Assembly: GCA_949372595.1 (NCBI GenBank)
Contig: CASIAN010000009.1
Span: 90,148-154,147, forward strand
Source of the DNA: CPC320 sp002336405
Lineage (GTDB): Bacteria; Pseudomonadota; Alphaproteobacteria; Rhodobacterales; Rhodobacteraceae
Direction: 5' to 3'
DNA length: 64,000 nucleotides
Shown: positions 9,526 through 18,904 of the stretch, one piece after another
Position numbering within the stretch: the stretch's first letter is position 1
Layout of the letters: each line of letters begins with the position of its first letter
Made by a program: the position numbers and the translations under genes
Notes under the pieces: model-generated
The model's input: the letters and a program-made list of their open reading frames with translations, nothing else
Told to the model about the DNA's origin: nothing
The model's database searches: none

Positions 9526-9861
9526 ATGGGACTTGATTTCGCCCCCTTGCCGAAAACAGCGCATGACTGCGCTGTTGAGGCCACAATCTCCGTTGTTAGT
9601 GGAAAATGGAAACCTATTCTACTGTACCAGATGCGTGGTGGCGCCAAGCGGTATTCTGAATTGCACCGGCTTGTGCCGCAGGCATCAGAAAGAATGCTGG
9701 TACGGTCTTTACGAGAACTGGAACAAGATCACTTAATACAGCGCAAAGTTTACAAACAGGTGCCGGCCCGGGTCGAGTATGCTCTAACCGCGGATGGCGA
9801 ATCTTTGATCCCGGTGCTTAGCATGATGAGTGTTTGGGGTAATGAACGGCAGTACGCGTGA
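9526..9861 (+). CDS. HxlR family winged-helix transcriptional regulator
   Basis: The 111-residue protein has the HxlR fold: CAVEATISVVSGKWKPILLYQM at about 15-37, a recognition helix in RYSELHRLVPQASERMLVRSLRELE (about 42-66), and a wing with VEYALTADG near residue 90. A single Cys at 15, just before the first helix, is where redox- or aldehyde-sensing HxlR members carry their reactive cysteine; sensing here is inference. A strong AAGGA site precedes the ATG. The NTF2-like gene downstream is a possible target but is 257 bases away. Confidence 0.88.
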   Translation: MGLDFAPLPKTAHDCAVEATISVVSGKWKPILLYQMRGGAKRYSELHRLVPQASERMLVRSLRELEQDHLIQRKVYKQVPARVEYALTADGESLIPVLSMMSVWGNERQYA

Positions 9862-10118
9862 GGCCAATAAGCGCAATGGCAATATTAGTGAATGTATTTT
9901 CGGGTCTTAATTTCGCCTGAAGTACCGCAAAAACAGCTTTTACTTACGTCTATGTCAGTAACTAACACCTGCGCATGTAGCCGTTTTTTATGACATGGAT
10001 ATGTGTTCTGCGTTGTCTCGGAGTTCCGAGGATTTGAAAGCGCTCGATGTGGGGGAATTTAGCGATCCTTACATGGACTGTTCCAGCACAGATACATTGA
10101 TTTTTATGGAGAATACTC

Positions 10119-10511
10119 ATGTCAAACAGTGAAATTATCGCAGCATATTTTAAAGCTATTCAAACAGGGGATCTCGCCAAACTCGGCGCACTGGTGGCCG
10201 CAGATGTGATTTGGCACCAACCCGGTGACAATCAGTTTTCCGGCACCCATACTGGCGCTGAGGCCGTCTTCGCAATGATCGGTAGCATGATGGAAGCTTC
10301 GGCCGGCACCTTCAAGATCGATTTAGTCAAAGATATTATGGTTAATGGGGCAGAGGTTGCTGCGACCATCGATTTTTCTGGCCAGCGCAATGGCACAGAG
10401 ATGGCGCTTGGCGGTGTTGATGTCTTTACGGTGAAAAATGGCCAGATTGCCGAAGTCTGGTTATACTCTAGTGATCAAGCTGCAGAAGATGCCTTCTGGG
10501 GTAAGTCCTAA
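10119..10511 (+). CDS. SnoaL/NTF2-like fold protein
   Basis: The 130-residue protein looks like a small cone-fold domain of the SnoaL/NTF2-like superfamily. An N-terminal helix (SNSEIIAAYFKAIQTGDLAKLGALV) is followed by DVIWHQPGDNQFSGTHTGAEAV and a C-terminal sheet with VDVFTVKNGQIAEVWLYSSD. Members include isomerases, cyclases and ligand-binding proteins, so no reaction can be named. It stands alone behind the HxlR-type regulator and is followed by a clear terminator hairpin, so it is probably a single-gene transcript. Confidence 0.8.
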   Translation: MSNSEIIAAYFKAIQTGDLAKLGALVAADVIWHQPGDNQFSGTHTGAEAVFAMIGSMMEASAGTFKIDLVKDIMVNGAEVAATIDFSGQRNGTEMALGGVDVFTVKNGQIAEVWLYSSDQAAEDAFWGKS

Positions 10512-10522
10512 ACGGCAGGCAT

Positions 10523-10561
10523 GGTGCAGGCTTATTCAGGCCTGCACCGCACTAATTTTTT
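10523..10561 (+). terminator. Rho-independent terminator after the SnoaL-like gene
   Basis: A nine-base-pair stem (GGTGCAGGC at 10523-10531 with GCCTGCACC at 10540-10548) and an eight-base loop, followed within a few bases by a run of T (10556-10561). It lies 12 bases after the stop codon at 10511. Confidence 0.8.
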
Positions 10562-10742
10562 GGAAAATGGCGTTGCAACGGTTCTGGGTGAAAAGACAAA
10601 ATCGCTCTTCTAAAGGGTTTTGGCGGTGAAGTTTCATATCCGCTTTTCGAAAAAACAGATAAAATATGTGTTTAGGTTCTTTTTAAGGGACGAGTGCCAT
10701 GACAGTCCGACAGGAGCGCCGCAGCGTCATGCTCCAAGTCCG

Positions 10743-12602
10743 TCAGGCTTGGTTTTCGGCCTTATCAAGTTTTTCCAACGCCGTCATCCACAACGTCTCT
10801 GCGCGCTCAAGCGCGTTCATAACTTCACTGTATTTTTTCTGCCAAACTTCGCTCTCAACAATTTTTTCTGGTTGATACATGGCTGGATCGCCCAGCTTTT
10901 TGGCCAGTTTGTCGCGCATTTCGTTCAGTTTACTCACCCGCGCCTCGCAGGTGCGCACATCGCCACGCAGCCCCAAAATTTGATCCCGAGACGGGCGTGG
11001 TTTGTCTTTTTTGGCACTTGCCTTGGATTTAGCCTCAGGCTTGTTGCTGCTGAGCAACATTTTGCGGTATGCTTCAAGGTCTTCCTCATAGGGTATCACG
11101 GCGCCATCTTTGATCAACCAAAGCCTGTCGGCCACAAGCGACAGCAAATGCATATCGTGGCTGACCAGTATCACGGCGCCAGAATAACTGGTTAGCGCCT
11201 CGACCAGCGCCTCTCGGCTTTCAATGTCGAGGTGGTTGGTCGGCTCATCCAAAATCAGCATATGCGGTGCATCCAATGTGGCCAACAACAGCGAAAGTCG
11301 CGCTTTTTGTCCACCCGACAAGCGTCCAACCGGGGTTTCAGCCTGATCGGGTCCCAGCCCAAAACCGGCTAATTGTGCGCGCAGTTTTGATTGCATCGTG
11401 CCGGGACGTTCGCGTTGTAAATGTTGCAGAGGTGTCTCTTCGATGTACAACTCGTCCACCTGATGCTGGGCAAAATAGCCAATACGCAGTTTGGATGACC
11501 TTGTCAGCTTGCCAGCCATACACGGCAGGCGATCAGACAGCAGCTTGGACAGGGTCGATTTGCCCTGACCGTTTTTGCCCAAAAGGGCGATCCGGTCGTC
11601 TTGGTCAATTCGCAGATCGAGCCGCTTTAGAACTGCGGTGCCGTTATAGCCGACCTCGCCGCCCTCAATCCGAATGATCGGTGGTGACAGTTCTTCGGGT
11701 TCGGGAAAGGTAAAGACCCGGCGCGCTGCCTCTTCGGGCGCGGCAATCATATCCATCCGCTCGATCATCTTCAGGCGGGCTTGGGCCTGTTTGGCTTTTG
11801 AGGCTTTAGCGCGAAACCGGTCGACAAAGGATTGCAGATGGGCTTTGCGGGCGTCTTGCTTTTTGGCCAGAGACGCCTGCATGGCACGGCGTTCGGCGCG
11901 CTGGCGTGCGAACTGGTCATAGGGACCGGTGTAATAGGTCAGTTTTTTGTCTTCGAGATGCAGGATCGCCCCAACAGAACGGTTCAGCAGCGCGCGGTCA
12001 TGGCTGATAATAATTACCGTATGGGGGTATTTGACCAGATAGTTTTCAAGCCAGAGCGCCCCCTCGAGATCAAGATAGTTGGTTGGCTCGTCAAGCAACA
12101 ACAAATCGGGTTGGGCAAACAGCACAGCGGCCAGTGCCACGCGCATGCGCCATCCCCCCGAAAAGCCGCTGCAGGGCATGCGCTGTTCGGCGGCATCAAA
12201 CCCCAGTCCTTTGAGAATGCTCGAGGCGCGCCCCTCGGCCGACCAGGCGTTAATATCGGCCAGACGGGTTTGGATCTCGGCGATTCTCGCCCCTTCACTG
12301 GCGGTTTCCGCCTCAAGCAAAAGTGTGGCCCGTTCGGTGTCTGCGGCCAGCACGGTGTCCAACAGGCTGACCTCGGAGGAGGGTACCTCTTGCGAGACCC
12401 CGCCGATGCGGGCCCGGCTGGGCAGTGAAATTGCGCCACCCTCTAAGGCCAGATCGCCGCGGATCAGATGAAACAGCGTGGTTTTCCCAGCCCCGTTGCG
12501 GCCGATCAAGCCGACCTTGTGACCTGTGGGGATCATGGCGCTGGCGGCGTCTAAAAGCGGTCGGCCTTCGACTGAATATGAGATGTCTTCAATTTTTAAC
12601 AT
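10743..12602 (-). CDS. ABC-F family ATPase (YheS/Uup-like)
   Basis: A soluble protein with two fused ABC ATPase domains and no membrane segments, as in ABC-F factors that act on ribosomes. Domain 1 has a Walker A GRNGAGKTT (about 34-42), a signature FSGGWRMR, and LLLLDEPTNYLDLEG. Domain 2 has GKNGQGKST, LSGGQKARL and LILDEPTNHLDIE. A Lys/Arg-rich linker (about 230-290) joins them. The C-terminus (about 520-619) has a charged segment rich in Lys and Ser and then a predicted coiled coil. At 619 residues it fits the YheS/Uup size class; the exact ribosomal role is not predictable. Confidence 0.92.
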   Translation of the reverse strand: MLKIEDISYSVEGRPLLDAASAMIPTGHKVGLIGRNGAGKTTLFHLIRGDLALEGGAISLPSRARIGGVSQEVPSSEVSLLDTVLAADTERATLLLEAETASEGARIAEIQTRLADINAWSAEGRASSILKGLGFDAAEQRMPCSGFSGGWRMRVALAAVLFAQPDLLLLDEPTNYLDLEGALWLENYLVKYPHTVIIISHDRALLNRSVGAILHLEDKKLTYYTGPYDQFARQRAERRAMQASLAKKQDARKAHLQSFVDRFRAKASKAKQAQARLKMIERMDMIAAPEEAARRVFTFPEPEELSPPIIRIEGGEVGYNGTAVLKRLDLRIDQDDRIALLGKNGQGKSTLSKLLSDRLPCMAGKLTRSSKLRIGYFAQHQVDELYIEETPLQHLQRERPGTMQSKLRAQLAGFGLGPDQAETPVGRLSGGQKARLSLLLATLDAPHMLILDEPTNHLDIESREALVEALTSYSGAVILVSHDMHLLSLVADRLWLIKDGAVIPYEEDLEAYRKMLLSSNKPEAKSKASAKKDKPRPSRDQILGLRGDVRTCEARVSKLNEMRDKLAKKLGDPAMYQPEKIVESEVWQKKYSEVMNALERAETLWMTALEKLDKAENQA

Positions 12603-12744
12603 GCGCGGCGTTTATCAGAGCTAGCGCAGCGCCGCCAGCGGTCAATTTAGGTTTTGGCCAGCTTTTAGCATGCTTTCGTGCCCAGCTTGTATTTTTGCTT
12701 TCTCATCGGCAAACTGACGGCATTTAAACCAAGTGATTCCAGTT

Positions 12745-13293
12745 ATGATGCTCATACGTCCCTCTATTTCTAAAGATGCCTCCAGCCTTGCGCTTTTGTC
12801 GCTAGAGGTCTGGTCGGCAACCTATCTGCGCCGGGGTATCAACGCTTTTTTTGCGGATTATGCGTTGAAAAAGTTCTCAAAGCCTAGCTTTGAGGCAGCG
12901 TTATGTGATCCCCTTGAAATCTTTCTCGTGGCAGAAAGAAATAAGTTGTTGCAGGGCTATATCCGACTGCGCCTGAACAGCGATTGCGGTCTAGAGGACA
13001 CGGGAGTGGCTGAGATAAGAACGCTCTATGTCAGGCCGCCACACCACAACAGGGGCATCGGCAAGGCGTTGTTGCGCGCCGGTCTGTCGACTTTGGAAGC
13101 CGGCGTGCACGGCAGGCCTTGGTTGGCGGTGAATGCCCAAAACAAAGAAGCGATCGGTTTTTATACCACCCAAGGGTTTGAACGAGTTGGAAAACGTAAT
13201 TTTTGCATCGAGGACACTCGATTTTTAAACTATATTCTGTCCTACGCTGTGTCACCGACCGATGCGTGCCAAAAGGCTATGCAAGACGGCTAA
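12745..13293 (+). CDS. GNAT family N-acetyltransferase
   Basis: The protein of about 183 residues has a GNAT fold: VAEIRTLYVRPPHHNRGIGKALLRA contains the acetyl-CoA motif A (R/Q-x-x-G-x-G/A), and WLAVNAQNKEAIGFYTTQGFERVG is the conserved C-terminal strand-helix. The substrate is unknown. No convincing ribosome-binding site separates the possible starts at 12733 (GTG), 12745 and 12748 (ATG); 12745 is a compromise. It is divergent from the ABC-F gene and precedes ndk in the same direction. Confidence 0.85.
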   Translation: MMLIRPSISKDASSLALLSLEVWSATYLRRGINAFFADYALKKFSKPSFEAALCDPLEIFLVAERNKLLQGYIRLRLNSDCGLEDTGVAEIRTLYVRPPHHNRGIGKALLRAGLSTLEAGVHGRPWLAVNAQNKEAIGFYTTQGFERVGKRNFCIEDTRFLNYILSYAVSPTDACQKAMQDG

Positions 13294-13387
13294 CAAGGTA
13301 CTTTTCAATTGGTAAACCTCGTGTTAGTGGGCGGAGAAATTTCCGTTCGGCACATTGGGTGCCGACACCAAACAAGGATTAAGGCAT

Positions 13388-13810
13388 ATGGCCGTCGAAC
13401 GCACCCTGAGCATCATTAAACCAGACGCAACAAACCGCAATCTAACCGGCAAGATCAACGCCAAGTTCGAAGACGCGGGTCTGCGTATTGCGGCGCAAAA
13501 GCGCGTTCACCTGACCATTGCGCAAGCGGGCGTGTTTTATGCCGAGCATGCCGAGCGTCCGTTTTACGGCGAGCTGTGCGAGTTTATGGCCTCTGCGCCG
13601 GTCGTGCTGCAGGTGCTTGAGGGTGAAGGCGCGATTGCCAAAAACCGCGAAGTTATGGGCGCTACCAATCCGGCAGATGCCGCTGCGGGCACTGTGCGCG
13701 CGGAATTTGCGCAGTCGGTTGGCGAGAACTCGGTGCACGGTTCCGACAGTCCTGAAAGCGCAGCGCGTGAGATCGCTTACTTTTTCTCGGGCCTTGAACT
13801 GGTTGGCTAA
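13388..13810 (+). CDS. ndk: Nucleoside diphosphate kinase
   Basis: Ndk transfers the gamma phosphate between nucleoside triphosphates and diphosphates through a phospho-histidine. The 140-residue product is full length. The active site NSVHGSDS is present with the catalytic His at residue 117, the textbook position. The start at 13388 is set by an AAGGA site and by the conserved MAVERTLSIIKPDA N-terminus; an in-frame upstream start at 13355 is rejected. A terminator follows. Confidence 0.97.
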   Translation: MAVERTLSIIKPDATNRNLTGKINAKFEDAGLRIAAQKRVHLTIAQAGVFYAEHAERPFYGELCEFMASAPVVLQVLEGEGAIAKNREVMGATNPADAAAGTVRAEFAQSVGENSVHGSDSPESAAREIAYFFSGLELVG

Positions 13811-13839
13811 GCGTCAGGTTTTCTGACCCCGATTTTATC

Positions 13840-13874
13840 AAGGGCGGCGTCCAAACTGGCGCGGCCCTTTTTTT
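13840..13874 (+). terminator. Terminator after ndk
   Basis: An AAGGGC...GCCCTT stem with a GC-rich interior is followed by a run of T (13868-13874), 29 bases after the ndk stop codon. It overlaps the far end of the broken tfoX-like gene on the other strand. Confidence 0.7.
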
Positions 13875-14135
13875 ATGGGCCTTTAACGCATCAAAACGCC
13901 CCCGCAACGCCAGTTTTTCCGTGCCTTTGCAATCGTTCCACGGCCTGCCTTGTAACCCCATCACCAAAACATATTAGCTGATGAAATGTGGTCGGGTGCC
14001 AGATTGCAGCAGTTTGGCATAGGCCGCATCTGCACCCAAAGTGCGCAGCGCCTCGGCAGAAGCAATGCCGGCGCGGGCGCAGGCCTGCTCGAAAGCGGGC
14101 CCCAGATTGCGGATAGAGGAGACGGGTATGGACAT
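13869..14135 (-). pseudogene. TfoX C-terminal-domain protein, interrupted by an in-frame stop
   Basis: From ATG 14135 the frame reads MSIPVSSIRNLGPAFEQACA, continues with ALRTLGADAAYAKLLQSGTRPHFIS, meets TAA at 13974-13976, and then goes on in the same frame with VLVMGLQGRPWNDCKGTEK and RFDALKAHKK. Both halves match the TfoX C-terminal domain, a helical module found with or without the N-terminal domain in competence regulators. A tyrosine is expected where the TAA stands, so one base change explains the break. No stop follows at the normal end and the frame runs on antisense into ndk, which suggests further damage. No good ribosome-binding site is seen. Confidence 0.7.
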
Positions 14136-14391
14136 CAGCGTGCACGTTGTTGTGGAATATGCAAATGCCTTATCGTGTGGTGGCGGGTATGGCAAACGTC
14201 CCACCGCCTAAAGAGCGCGCCAAAGCACTTGGCAGGGGGGGGATAATTTGGTATTGTAAGCATATGAAGATAGAAACCTGCATAGAGATTTGCATTTACC
14301 GCTGACTGAGCCGCGCGGGTTTCGCTTTTTTGTTTCCGAACTGAACTGAAGTTGATACGCCCGCAGCGCGACCGCACGCGAGGGAGACCCA

Positions 14392-15762
14392 ATGGCGCAG
14401 ATCAAACTTCACAACACGAAGACCCGGCATAAAGAGATTTTTGAGCCGATCGATGCGGCCAATGTCCGGCTGTATCTTTGTGGACCAACGGTTTACGACC
14501 GCGCCCATATCGGCAATGCGCGCAATGTGATCATGTTTGATGTGCTCTACCGGTTGCTGCGCCTCAGATATGGTAGCGGCCATGTCACCTATGTGCGAAA
14601 TTTCACTGATGTGGATGACAAAATTAACGCTCGCGCCCTCGACAGCGGCCGCAGCATTGGCGAGATCACCGCTGAGACGATAGGGTGGTATCTGGACGAT
14701 ATGGCGGCGTTGGGCAATCTTGAGCCGGACCATATGCCGCGCGCAACGCAATATGTCCCGCAGATGGTGAGGATGATTGAAGATCTGATCGCCCGAGACC
14801 ATGCCTATGCCGCCGGGGGCCATGTGTTGTTTGCGGTCGATAGCTATGCCGCCTATGGCGCATTGTCGGGCCGTTCGTTGGACGATATGATCGCCGGTGC
14901 CCGTGTCGAGGTAGCACCTTATAAACGCAATCCGATGGATTTTGTTCTGTGGAAACCCTCAGATGCCACAGCGCCAGGTTGGGACAGCCCCTGGGGCTAT
15001 GGCCGGCCGGGCTGGCACATCGAATGTTCTGCCATGGCGTATGAACTGTTGGGCTCAAGCTTTGATATTCATGGGGGCGGTAACGACCTGATGTTTCCGC
15101 ATCATGAAAATGAACTTGCGCAAAGTTGCTGCGCGGTGCCCGATGGTGGGTTTGCAAACGTCTGGTTGCACAATGAGATGCTGCAGGTCGAAGGCAAGAA
15201 AATGTCGAAATCGCTTGGTAATTTCTTTACGGTGCGCGATCTGTTGGACCGAGGTGTGCCGGGGGAGGTAATCCGCTTGGTATTTTTGTCGACGCATTAC
15301 GGCAAGCCGATGGATTGGACTGCAAAAAAGGCCCAAGACGCTGAGAAAACACTGCGAAAATGGCGGGCGCTGTCGGCGGGTATCGAACCCGCCTCTTGCG
15401 CGGCCTCTGATGTGTTGAGCTGTTTGTCAGACGATTTGAATACGGCCGGTGCCATTGGAGTTTTGCATCAGTTGGCGGCGCAGGCAGATGCCGCGGGGCT
15501 GTTGGCTGGTGCCCAGATCATGGGGCTCTTGTTACCGCAGATGGGGGATTGGGCCGCAACGGTCGATGTGGATTTAAGCGCTTATGCTGCGGCGTTGGAA
15601 ACCGCGAGGGTTGCTGCAATGCAAAGCAAAGATTTTTCGCAAGTGGACCAGATGAAAGTCATGCTGACGGGCGCAGGTGTCGAAGTGCGCATGAGCAAGG
15701 CCGGGGTTGACCTTTTGCCAAGTGCTGGTTTTGATGCAACAAAACTGGAGCCTTCGCCATGA
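14392..15762 (+). CDS. cysS: Cysteinyl-tRNA synthetase
   Basis: Class I synthetase charging tRNA-Cys. The 456-residue protein is full length. The zinc-binding Cys30 is in LYLCGPTVYDRAHIGN, which also holds the HIGH-type motif (39-42). Further zinc ligands fall in GWHIECSAMA and FPHHENE (about 210-240), and KMSKS is at 270-274. A GAGGGAGA site precedes the ATG. The stop overlaps the cimA start (ATGA), so the two genes are co-translated. Confidence 0.96.
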   Translation: MAQIKLHNTKTRHKEIFEPIDAANVRLYLCGPTVYDRAHIGNARNVIMFDVLYRLLRLRYGSGHVTYVRNFTDVDDKINARALDSGRSIGEITAETIGWYLDDMAALGNLEPDHMPRATQYVPQMVRMIEDLIARDHAYAAGGHVLFAVDSYAAYGALSGRSLDDMIAGARVEVAPYKRNPMDFVLWKPSDATAPGWDSPWGYGRPGWHIECSAMAYELLGSSFDIHGGGNDLMFPHHENELAQSCCAVPDGGFANVWLHNEMLQVEGKKMSKSLGNFFTVRDLLDRGVPGEVIRLVFLSTHYGKPMDWTAKKAQDAEKTLRKWRALSAGIEPASCAASDVLSCLSDDLNTAGAIGVLHQLAAQADAAGLLAGAQIMGLLLPQMGDWAATVDVDLSAYAAALETARVAAMQSKDFSQVDQMKVMLTGAGVEVRMSKAGVDLLPSAGFDATKLEPSP

Positions 15763-17381
15763 GTAAAGATCGATTGTACATCTACGACACCACCCTGCGC
15801 GATGGCCAACAAACGCAAGGAGTTCAATTTTCCCTCACTGAAAAAATACAGATAGCCGCCACATTGGATGCGCTTGGGGTGGATTATATCGAAGGCGGCT
15901 GGCCCGGTGCAAACCCGGTTGATAGTGAGTTTTTTGACAGTAAGCCGTCATTGCGCTCGACCTTTACCGCCTTTGGCATGACCAAACGGTCTGGACGTTC
16001 AGCTGAAAATGATGATGTGCTAAATGCGGTGGTCAATGTGGAGACGCCAGCGGTCTGTTTGGTCGGTAAAACCCATGATTTCCACGTCGAGACGGCGCTG
16101 GGTATTACGCTGGCCGAAAATACTGAAAATATCGCTCGGTCGATCGAGCATGTGGTGGCAAAGGGCCGCGAGGCGCTGTTTGATGCCGAACATTTCTTTG
16201 ACGGTTATAAAGCCAATCCGGCTTACGCAATTGAGAGCCTGCGCGCGGCCTATGATGCCGGGGCACGCTGGGTGGTGCTGTGTGATACCAATGGCGGGGT
16301 TCTGCCTGCTGAAGTGGGTCAGATTGTTAAAGAGGTGATTGCGGGGGGCATTGCCGGTGACCGACTGGGTATTCACACGCATAATGACACAGAAAACGCC
16401 GTCGCCAATACGCTGGCAGCCGTGGATGCCGGCGCGCGGCAAATTCAAGGCACGCTCAACGGATTGGGCGAGCGGTGTGGCAATGCCAACCTGACATCGC
16501 TTTTGCCGATCTTGTGTCTGAAAGATCCCTATAAATCGCACTATGAGATCGGTATCACGCCTGCTGCTCTAGAGGATCTGAAACGCGCCTCGCGGCTCTT
16601 GGATGATATTTTGAACCGGGTTCCCGCTGCGCAGGCGCCGTTTGTCGGGACCAGTGCCTTTGTCCACAAAGCGGGCCTGCATGCCAGCGCAATTTTAAAA
16701 GACCCTACAACCTATGAGCATATCGATCCTGCGCTTGTCGGCAACCGGCGGGTCATTCCGATGTCCAACCAAGCCGGACAGTCCAACTTGCGTCAACGTC
16801 TGGGCGAGGCGGGTTTGGTGGTGGAAAAAGGTGAACCGGCTTTAGAGCGCATTTTGGATTTGGTGAAAACACGCGAGGCTGAGGGGTATTCTTATGACAC
16901 GGCACAGGCCAGTTTCGAGATGTTGGCGCGCCGCGAGTTGGGACTTTGCCCAGAGTTTTTCGATGTGAAACGCTATAAAGTTTCGATCGAACGGCGCAAA
17001 AATAAATATAACCGCATGGTGTCTCTGTCCGAGGCTGTGGTTGTGGTGCGGATCAATGGTGAAAAGAAAATGTCGGTCAGTGAATCGATGGACGAGTTGG
17101 GCAATGATCGTGGCCCGGTCAATGCGCTGTCCAAAGCGCTTGCGAAAGATCTGGGCCCGTATCAGACGATGATCGATGATATGAATTTGGTCGATTACAA
17201 GGTGCGTATCACACAAAGTGGCACGGAAGCCGTCACTCGGGTGGTGATTGACTGCGAAGACAGCAAAGGCCGTTGTTGGTCAACAGTAGGGGTGTCGGCG
17301 AACATTGTTGATGCGAGTTTCGAGGCGCTGCTGGACGCAATAAACTGGAAACTGATCCGCGACACCGGGCAGGGCGTGTAA
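15759..17381 (+). CDS. cimA: (R)-citramalate synthase
   Basis: A LeuA-family aldol condensation enzyme joining pyruvate and acetyl-CoA to citramalate, a threonine-independent route to isoleucine. The 540-residue product has a TIM-barrel domain with YDTTLRDGQQTQG (8-20), GGWPGANP, a metal-binding HTHND motif (about 205-209) and GTLNGLGERCGN, then a C-terminal regulatory domain (about 400-535). The long form and the TLRDGxQ(T/G)xGV signature are typical of the CimA type rather than 2-isopropylmalate or homocitrate synthase. It starts inside the end of cysS. Confidence 0.9.
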   Translation: MSKDRLYIYDTTLRDGQQTQGVQFSLTEKIQIAATLDALGVDYIEGGWPGANPVDSEFFDSKPSLRSTFTAFGMTKRSGRSAENDDVLNAVVNVETPAVCLVGKTHDFHVETALGITLAENTENIARSIEHVVAKGREALFDAEHFFDGYKANPAYAIESLRAAYDAGARWVVLCDTNGGVLPAEVGQIVKEVIAGGIAGDRLGIHTHNDTENAVANTLAAVDAGARQIQGTLNGLGERCGNANLTSLLPILCLKDPYKSHYEIGITPAALEDLKRASRLLDDILNRVPAAQAPFVGTSAFVHKAGLHASAILKDPTTYEHIDPALVGNRRVIPMSNQAGQSNLRQRLGEAGLVVEKGEPALERILDLVKTREAEGYSYDTAQASFEMLARRELGLCPEFFDVKRYKVSIERRKNKYNRMVSLSEAVVVVRINGEKKMSVSESMDELGNDRGPVNALSKALAKDLGPYQTMIDDMNLVDYKVRITQSGTEAVTRVVIDCEDSKGRCWSTVGVSANIVDASFEALLDAINWKLIRDTGQGV

Positions 17382-17490
17382 CATTTTGCACGTAAGCGTT
17401 GTTTTTATAAACACGCTTTGCTAAAGTTTTTAACACTATTGTTACCTAAATTTATTTTATGCACGTCGTCTGCAGAGAGGACGCTTTGCC

Positions 17491-18483
17491 ATGGTCAAGT
17501 TGATTTTGATTTTTCTGGCATTGCCAGTGATAGGGTTCTTTGCGCTCGCATTGGGATTGATCCTGTCTCAGAAGCCTCTTGCAATTCTGGCGGGCATGCC
17601 TGAGGGCGAGTTTCAAGCCGCTGCAACAGCCACGTCTCACATGACGCCAGTGGCGGTGTCCAAAGCGCGATTGCGCGACGGGCTCGAGGTCGATGTGCGC
17701 CATTTGCCTGCGGATGGCAAAGACCCGCCTTTGTTGATATTGCTGCATGGCTCAGGTTGGTATGGCCAGCAATTTGACGCGCTGTTGCCCGCGCTTGCCA
17801 AGCATGCCGATGTCATTGCGCCGGATCTGCGCGGGCACGGCCCGCAGGCGAAACTCCGGGGCGATGTTGCCTATATCGGGCAACTTGAGGACGATATCGC
17901 GGACCTGATCGATCTTTATGCGCGCCCTGAACAAAAAATTATTTTGGCCGGGCACAGTTCCGGCGGTGGGCTGGCGATCCGGTTTTTGGCTGGGGTACAT
18001 GGTCATAGGGTGACATCCGCAATCCTTTTGGCACCTTTTCTGAAATATAATGCGCCGACGATGCGCCCTAACGCCGGAGGGTGGTCGCGGCCGCTGGTGC
18101 GCCGGTTCATCGGATTGTCGCTGTTAAACGCCTTTGGCGTCACCGCGTTAAACCATCTGACGGTTTTGCAGTTTGCCTTTCCGGATTTTGTTTTGGGGGG
18201 TGCACATAAAATCGCGCTGACCCGCGCATATTCGTACAGAATGAATCTGTCATATGAACCCCGCCGCGATTATTTGGCCGATATTGCGGCACTGCCGCGA
18301 TTTGATCTTATTGTCGGGCAGGATGATAAGTTTTTCATTGCAGACGCTTTTAAGCCTTTGATGCGTTCGGTCACTGACAAGGGACAGTATCACATAATCC
18401 AAACCCGAGGTCATTTGAATCTTCCCTATGCGCCTGAGACGCTGCAGATCATTAAGCGCCATCTTAATACAGGATCAAGATAG
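17491..18483 (+). CDS. Membrane-anchored alpha/beta hydrolase (lysophospholipase-like)
   Basis: The 330-residue protein has one N-terminal membrane segment (about 3-25) and an alpha/beta hydrolase domain. The oxyanion-hole motif is LLHGSGWYGQQFD. The nucleophile is in AGHSSGGG (Ser156). An Asp in the late VGQDDKF segment and His308 in TRGHLNLPY complete a plausible triad. The family resembles monoacylglycerol lipases and lysophospholipases; no substrate can be named. It lies 109 bases after cimA and probably has its own promoter. Confidence 0.82.
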   Translation: MVKLILIFLALPVIGFFALALGLILSQKPLAILAGMPEGEFQAAATATSHMTPVAVSKARLRDGLEVDVRHLPADGKDPPLLILLHGSGWYGQQFDALLPALAKHADVIAPDLRGHGPQAKLRGDVAYIGQLEDDIADLIDLYARPEQKIILAGHSSGGGLAIRFLAGVHGHRVTSAILLAPFLKYNAPTMRPNAGGWSRPLVRRFIGLSLLNAFGVTALNHLTVLQFAFPDFVLGGAHKIALTRAYSYRMNLSYEPRRDYLADIAALPRFDLIVGQDDKFFIADAFKPLMRSVTDKGQYHIIQTRGHLNLPYAPETLQIIKRHLNTGSR

Positions 18484-18697
18484 CGGGGCACAAGAAAAAC
18501 CACTCATGTCGCGGGCGGGTTTTGGTCAGTAGGTGACCGCAACTGGTGAGGCTTGGTTTTCCAAGACAGACATCTCGCCTCTAACTCCCCAAGCTGAGCC
18601 ATGTCTAATCCGTCAAGAGTATTGTCGTCGATAGCCAATTATTATGGTATTTAACGGCTTTGAGTGCGTCGTTCGGGGCAACCTGCAACGCAGGGGC

Positions 18698-18904
18698 TTA
18701 TTTGCAAGCCCCATTCACTGGTTTGCAGTCCGAGAAGAAATTTTTAACATTACTTCTATCATTCTTCGGCCCTAAAAAAGCATAGCTTAACCCCGCAGTA
18801 ATAGTCAGAGCGATCACTGCTTGAATAATTTTTCCGCGATGTTGATCAATAAAAGAAATGGTTTCTTCATCTTGATCAGGAGTGTCCTTACGATCAGGAG
18901 CCAT
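18698..18904 (-). CDS. Small single-pass membrane protein, unknown
   Basis: Not recognised. The 68-residue protein has an acidic N-terminus (MAPDRKDTPDQDEET), one membrane segment (about 30-47) and a short tail with two cysteines (SDCKPVNGACK). A full AAGGAGG ribosome-binding site six bases before the ATG makes expression credible. Its stop codon sits inside a small hairpin (18693-18712). It stands alone between the hydrolase gene and nrdR. Confidence 0.6.
   Translation of the reverse strand: MAPDRKDTPDQDEETISFIDQHRGKIIQAVIALTITAGLSYAFLGPKNDRSNVKNFFSDCKPVNGACK

Noticed and set aside
10620..11195. 191-codon open frame on the plus strand
   Set aside because: It is antisense to the end of the ABC-F gene, and its protein has no domain and a shadow-like composition.
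16020..16541. 173-codon open frame on the minus strand
   Set aside because: It is antisense to the cimA catalytic domain, with no ribosome-binding site.
17393..17425. Stem-loop after cimA (AAGCG...CGCTT) as a terminator
   Set aside because: The stem is bulged and no T-run follows directly, so it is not listed as a terminator.
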